Below, one piece after another: positions 5,765-8,357 of a stretch of DNA of 8,357 bases (within the stretch, counting starts at the first letter, position 1; each line of letters starts with the position of its first letter). The notes under the pieces were generated by a model. It was not told the origin of the DNA, made no database searches, and saw only the letters and a list, made by a program, of their open reading frames with translations. Position numbers and translations under genes: made by a program. The DNA is taken from NCBI GenBank assembly GCA_902797915.1, contig CADBUK010000135.1, forward strand, positions 1 through 8,357, in the 5' to 3' direction. This stretch comes from Oscillospiraceae bacterium (GTDB lineage Bacteria; Bacillota; Clostridia; Oscillospirales; Acutalibacteraceae).

Positions 5765-6242
5765 TTCTGTCTTATATTTTTTTATTCTCGGTGTTGCGCT
5801 CGGGGTGGTTTATGATGCTTTTCGTTTTATCAGGCTTTTGTTCGGCAATAAGGCTGTTTCGTTTGCTGTTGATTTCATTTTTTGCATTATTTCTGCATTT
5901 TCGTTCTTTATTTTACTGCTGGGTTTCAATAACGGAAGCGTAAGGGCATTATACTTTACATCGGCTTTTTTCGGCTTTTTTCTCTATGTTTTTACCGTTA
6001 TGTCAATACATTGTCAAAAACAAAGGAAAGTCGCATTATCATTGAGAATTTCGGCAAAAAAATTTTATAAAAAACTAAAAAAATCCTTGCAATTTATATG
6101 CGGTTTGTATTATAATATATTTGTTAAGCCCCTTGCCTTTACTTTTCAAAAATTACGTAAAGGTAAGCCGCTTTCACACAAATTCAGTCGCAAGGGGATT
6201 GCTGAAAATGAAAGAGCTTCTTCAGACCTTAAAACAGAATAA
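5757..6242 (+). CDS. yabQ: YabQ family spore cortex membrane protein
   Basis: This 161-residue integral membrane protein starts at GTG 5757, inside the end of yabP, with AAAAGG at 5744-5749 as Shine-Dalgarno. Hydrophobic segments lie at ~3-18, ~34-57 and ~62-82, with a weaker one at ~113-128. The YabQ motifs GVVYDAFRFIR (16-26) and VRALYF (62-67) are present. The rest is strongly basic. In Bacillus, YabQ sits in the outer forespore membrane and is required for cortex synthesis. The 3' half is unusually A-rich, with A7 (6056-6062), A6 (6069-6074) and A7 (6077-6083) runs, yet the frame stays open. The gene also carries a promoter-like element (6087-6116) and the divIC Shine-Dalgarno, and overlaps divIC by 35 nt. 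The family call is firm for the N-terminal half; the C-terminal half is poorly conserved. Confidence 0.88.
   Translation: MLSSVLYFFILGVALGVVYDAFRFIRLLFGNKAVSFAVDFIFCIISAFSFFILLLGFNNGSVRALYFTSAFFGFFLYVFTVMSIHCQKQRKVALSLRISAKKFYKKLKKSLQFICGLYYNIFVKPLAFTFQKLRKGKPLSHKFSRKGIAENERASSDLKTE
6087..6116 (+). promoter_or_regulatory. Predicted sigma-A promoter inside yabQ, upstream of divIC
   Basis: TTGCAA (6087-6092) is followed after 18 bp by a perfect TATAAT (6111-6116), so transcription would start near 6122-6124, about 85 nt before divIC. The -35 matches four of six consensus bases. A housekeeping promoter here would let divIC be made in growing cells independently of the yabP-yabQ message. The region is AT-rich, so chance is possible. 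Confidence 0.55.
6129..6197 (+). promoter_or_regulatory. Alternative RNA pairings in the divIC leader (candidate)
   Basis: Two pairings share bases 6132-6136. In one, CCCCTTGC (6129-6136) pairs perfectly with GCAAGGGG (6190-6197), hiding the divIC Shine-Dalgarno. In the other, CTTGCCTTTAC (6132-6142) pairs with GTAAAGGTAAG (6157-6167) over 11 pairs with one G-U, which would leave the Shine-Dalgarno free. The segment is also yabQ coding sequence, so translation of yabQ would disrupt both. Confidence 0.4.
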
Positions 6243-6516
6243 ACGCTTTAAATTTCTTGCAGTTGTTATTCCGCTTGTTGTTATGTTCTTTGTCTGCAGT
6301 TCGGTTGTTATTGCTCAGTCTGCCGACATTAACAGGCTTAAAAAGCAGGAGACGGCTTACGCCGCTCAGCTTGCAGCTCAGCAGCAGGAAAACGATAAGC
6401 TTGTTGCAATCCTTGAGTCTGAGGATAAGGACAGCTATATTGAACAGAAAGCACGCGAAAAGGGTTATGTAAAATCCGACGAGGTTGTTTTCTACGATAT
6501 CGCAGGCAGCAATTAA
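6208..6516 (+). CDS. divIC: DivIC/FtsB-type septum formation initiator
   Basis: This 102-residue bitopic division protein has a basic cytoplasmic head (KELLQTLKQNKRFKF), one membrane helix (~15-36), and a coiled coil (~38-72: INRLKKQETAYAAQLAAQQQENDKL). It ends with the conserved YIEQKAREKGYVKSDEVVF block (~75-93). DivIC pairs with FtsL and DivIB at the septum and is needed for division. The frame is open from TTG 6121, but AAGGGGA (6192-6198) lies 9 nt before ATG 6208, and the extra 29 residues do not fit the family, so 6208 is chosen. The gene overlaps the last 35 nt of yabQ in another frame. It closes the yabO-yabP-yabQ-divIC block as in Bacillus and is followed by a strong terminator. The S1-domain gene that often follows divIC is not here. 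Confidence 0.93.
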   Translation: MKELLQTLKQNKRFKFLAVVIPLVVMFFVCSSVVIAQSADINRLKKQETAYAAQLAAQQQENDKLVAILESEDKDSYIEQKAREKGYVKSDEVVFYDIAGSN

Positions 6517-6527
6517 TATGTATTTTT

Positions 6528-6558
6528 CAAGCCGAGTTTAATCTCGGCTTGTTTTTTT
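6528..6558 (+). terminator. Strong intrinsic terminator after divIC
   Basis: CAAGCCGAG (6528-6536) and CTCGGCTTG (6543-6551) form a perfect 9-bp stem with a 6-nt loop, followed by seven T (6552-6558). It starts 11 nt after the divIC stop and ends the sporulation/division block. Confidence 0.95.
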
Positions 6559-6577
6559 GTTCAATATCGTTTATTAT
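6549..6577 (+). promoter_or_regulatory. Predicted promoter for the fumarase-methyltransferase unit
   Basis: TTGTTT (6549-6554) and TATTAT (6572-6577) are 17 bp apart, 29 bp before the start codon at 6607. The -35 box overlaps the last bases of the terminator stem and its T-run, so the match may be incidental. The strong terminator just upstream means this gene pair does need a promoter in this gap. Confidence 0.35.
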
Positions 6578-6606
6578 AGTTTTATCAATTAAAGAGGATT
6601 TTGAAT

Positions 6607-7452
6607 ATGAGAGAAATTAATGCTTTTGAAATCACAGCCGCCGTTAAGGAGCTTGTGATTAGCGCAAATAAAATTCTGCCGTCTGATTTGGTTTCCTGCA
6701 TTTCCTGCTTTGAAAAAACGGAGGATAACGCAACGGCAAAATCAATACTTTCCGATTTGCAGGCTAATATTGACGCGGCAAAGGAGCTTGATATTCCCGT
6801 TTGTCAGGATACGGGTATGGCTGTAATTTTTGCAGAAATCGGTCAGGACGTTCACATTGTCGGCGGCTCGTTTGAGGCGGCTGTTAATGAGGGCGTTTCT
6901 CAGGGCTATGTTGACGGGCTGCTGCGTAAATCGGTCGTTCGCGACCCATTTTTTGACAGGGTTAATACCGAGGATAATACGCCCGCCATTATTCATACCC
7001 GCATTGTTGAGGGCGATAAAATTAAAATTACCGCCGCGCCGAAGGGCTTCGGCAGTGAGAATATGAGCAGGTTAAAAATGTTCACACCCAGCGCCAAGAG
7101 GGAGGATATCGTTGCCTTTGTGCTTGAAACGGTAAAGCTTGCAGGCTCAAATCCCTGCCCGCCGATTGTTGTCGGCGTGGGAATAGGCGGCGATTTTGAG
7201 TACAGCGCTGTTCTTGCAAAAAAAGCGCTATGCCGCTCTGTTGACGTAAGAAATCAAAACCCGCTTTATGCAGAGCTTGAGGCGGAGCTGCTTGATAAAA
7301 TTAACGCTCTCGGTATCGGTCCGCAGGGCTTCGGCGGAAAAACCACCGCGCTTGCAGTTAATATTGAAACCTATCCTACTCATATTGCAGGGCTGCCCGT
7401 TGCGGTTAACATCGGCTGCCATGTAACTCGTCACGCTTCAAAGGAAATTTAG
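6607..7452 (+). CDS. Class I fumarate hydratase / L(+)-tartrate dehydratase, alpha subunit
   Basis: This 281-residue subunit belongs to the two-subunit [4Fe-4S] hydro-lyases, which interconvert fumarate and malate, or dehydrate tartrate. Cluster cysteines are visible as Cys66 in VCQDTG, Cys184 in GSNPCPPIVVGVGIGG, and Cys271 in NIGCHVTRHA; their spacing fits the class I fumarase fold. Other family blocks are NTPAIIHTRIVEGD, APKGFGSENMS and GIGPQGFGGKTTALAVNIE. AAAGAGGA (6591-6598) gives 8 nt to ATG 6607; TTG 6601 is too close to it. The length equals a normal alpha subunit without the C-terminal beta domain. The beta subunit, usually the next gene, is not in the window: an RNA methyltransferase begins 3 nt after the stop. 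Fumarase is more likely than tartrate dehydratase in a gut-type anaerobe, but the sequence does not decide. The enzyme is oxygen-sensitive. Confidence 0.95.
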   Translation: MREINAFEITAAVKELVISANKILPSDLVSCISCFEKTEDNATAKSILSDLQANIDAAKELDIPVCQDTGMAVIFAEIGQDVHIVGGSFEAAVNEGVSQGYVDGLLRKSVVRDPFFDRVNTEDNTPAIIHTRIVEGDKIKITAAPKGFGSENMSRLKMFTPSAKREDIVAFVLETVKLAGSNPCPPIVVGVGIGGDFEYSAVLAKKALCRSVDVRNQNPLYAELEAELLDKINALGIGPQGFGGKTTALAVNIETYPTHIAGLPVAVNIGCHVTRHASKEI

Positions 7453-7455
7453 ATT

Positions 7456-8357
7456 ATGTATTTATATATGGTTGCAACCTGCCTGCTCGGTCTGGAGGGC
7501 TTGGTTGCCGATGAATTAAGAATAATGGGCGCTGAAAATGTTGCTGCGGAAAACGGCAGGGTTTTCTTTGAGGGCGGGGAGGATATTCTTGCCCGCGCTA
7601 ATCTGAATTCACGTTTTGCAGAGCGTGTTCTGATTGTTATGGACAGGTTCGGCGCAATAACGTTTACGGAGCTTTTTGATAATACAAAGCTTATCAACTG
7701 GTCTGATTTTATCGGCTCTCAGGATACCTTTCCCGTTAAGGGCTATTGCCTGAATTCGGAGCTTCATTCCGTTCCCGACTGCCAGAAGATTATCAAAAAG
7801 GCAGTGGTTGAAAGTCTGAAGGAGGATTATAATATCTCCTGGTTTGAGGAAACGGGCGCCGTCCATCAAATTCAGTTTTCAATTATCAAAAACGACGTTA
7901 CTATTATGCTTGACACCTCGGGCGTGCCGCTTCATAAAAGGGGCTACCGTCCCGCCGCAAATGCCGCTCCTATCAGGGAAACGCTTGCCGCCGCTATGTG
8001 CAGCCTTTCAAAGCTGAGGCATTACCACAGTATGTACGACCCGTTTTGCGGCAGCGGCACACTGCTTATTGAAGGCGCCCTGCTTGCAAATAATATTGCC
8101 CCGGGAATAAACCGCAATTTTGACGCTGAAAGATGGGGCTTGTTTTCAAACGATGTGTGGAAATCCGAGCGCAGCCGCTGCGGCGATTTCGTTAAAACAG
8201 ACACGGATTTTGCGGCGTTCGGCAGTGATATTGATAAAAAAGCGCTTGATTTAACCCTGCTTAACGCAAAACGTGCGGGGGTTGATAAATTTTTCAGACT
8301 TTCGCAGGCGGATATAAAAAGCTTTAATCCCACAACGGAAAGGGGAACGCTTGTAAC
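7456..8357 (+). CDS. rlmL: THUMP-domain class I SAM-dependent RNA methyltransferase (RlmL/YpsC family), 3' truncated
   Basis: The frame from ATG 7456 stays open to the window end, giving 300 full codons. The N-terminal ~155 residues are a ferredoxin-like plus THUMP RNA-binding region: MYLYMVATCLLGLEGLVADEL, a short ENGRVFFEG strand, NLNSRFAERVL, and VTIMLDTSG. The linker HKRGYRP (160-166) and APIRETLAAAM follow. SAM-binding motif I is DPFCGSGT (195-202) with LLIEGA, and GSDID marks motif II. The catalytic NPPY motif would lie just past the window edge. The family methylates N2 of guanine in 23S rRNA (E. coli RlmL, m2G2445; Bacillus YpsC is the single-domain relative). Members of this type are ~370-390 residues, so about a fifth is missing. 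AAAGGA (7440-7445) inside the fumarase gene serves as Shine-Dalgarno, so translation is probably coupled. The exact target is inferred. Confidence 0.93.
   Translation, partial: MYLYMVATCLLGLEGLVADELRIMGAENVAAENGRVFFEGGEDILARANLNSRFAERVLIVMDRFGAITFTELFDNTKLINWSDFIGSQDTFPVKGYCLNSELHSVPDCQKIIKKAVVESLKEDYNISWFEETGAVHQIQFSIIKNDVTIMLDTSGVPLHKRGYRPAANAAPIRETLAAAMCSLSKLRHYHSMYDPFCGSGTLLIEGALLANNIAPGINRNFDAERWGLFSNDVWKSERSRCGDFVKTDTDFAAFGSDIDKKALDLTLLNAKRAGVDKFFRLSQADIKSFNPTTERGTLV

Noticed and set aside
6121..6207. Extended divIC start at TTG 6121
   Set aside because: No Shine-Dalgarno, the 29 extra residues are unlike DivIC, and ATG 6208 has AAGGGGA at ideal spacing.
6601..6606. TTG start for the fumarase subunit
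   Set aside because: Only about 2 nt from the Shine-Dalgarno AAAGAGGA, while ATG 6607 is correctly spaced.
7449..8333. Minus-strand frames over the RNA methyltransferase (7449-7697, 7609-7869, 8022-8333)
   Set aside because: The + strand frame from 7456 is continuous with THUMP and DPFCGSGT motifs; the opposite frames are shadows.
1..8357. Mobile elements, CRISPR arrays, defence or secretion systems, tRNA/rRNA genes
   Set aside because: No direct repeats, transposase or integrase motifs, repeat-spacer pattern or cloverleaf-like sequence was seen; gene order is conserved core synteny.

Overview
The window reads as chromosomal DNA of a low-to-moderate GC, anaerobic, endospore-lineage Firmicute of the Clostridia. 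Oscillospirales-like is my best guess, but that level is inference. Three things support this. The block flippase (SpoVB/YabM type) - mazG - hup - rqcP (yabO) - yabP - yabQ - divIC matches the spoVT-yabM-yabN-yabO-yabP-yabQ-divIC neighbourhood known from Bacillus, with an HU gene inserted as often seen in Clostridia. Two oxygen-sensitive enzyme types are present, a HemZ-type radical SAM protein and a class I [4Fe-4S] fumarase subunit. Shine-Dalgarno sites and intrinsic terminators are of Gram-positive type. All genes lie on the + strand.

Layout. Positions 2-220 hold the end of a metallo-beta-lactamase-fold hydrolase, followed after 4 nt by hemZ (225-1667). An AT-rich hairpin with a T-run closes that unit. 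A small unrecognised coiled-coil protein (1753-2205) has its own predicted promoter, overlapped by a perfect 11-bp dyad, and a strong terminator. That terminator abuts the start of a lipid-linked oligosaccharide flippase (start probably 2265, end 3941). After a predicted promoter come mazG (4023-4850) and hup (overlapping by 1 nt, 4850-5122). A tandem-hairpin terminator separates hup from rqcP (5198-5437), yabP (5489-5764), yabQ (5757-6242) and divIC (6208-6516). A strong terminator at 6528-6558 ends this block. The last unit is a class I fumarase/tartrate-dehydratase alpha subunit (6607-7452), coupled at 3 nt spacing to a THUMP-domain RNA methyltransferase (RlmL family, from 7456) that runs off the window end.

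Functionally, the central block mixes envelope and spore-coat/cortex genes (flippase, YabP, YabQ), housekeeping genes (MazG nucleotide sanitation, HU chromatin, RqcP in ribosome quality control) and an essential division gene (DivIC). That mix raises the question of how vegetative genes are expressed apart from sporulation genes. The sequence offers a possible answer: a near-consensus sigma-A promoter inside yabQ (6087-6116), 5' of divIC. Its predicted leader contains two mutually exclusive pairings, one of which would mask the divIC Shine-Dalgarno. The yabP Shine-Dalgarno also lies inside a 14-pair hairpin.

No mobile element, CRISPR array, tRNA or rRNA was seen. Most of the window is conserved core genome. 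The parts least explained are the small coiled-coil gene with its dyad, the RNA structures before yabP and divIC, and the fumarase alpha subunit without an adjacent beta subunit.
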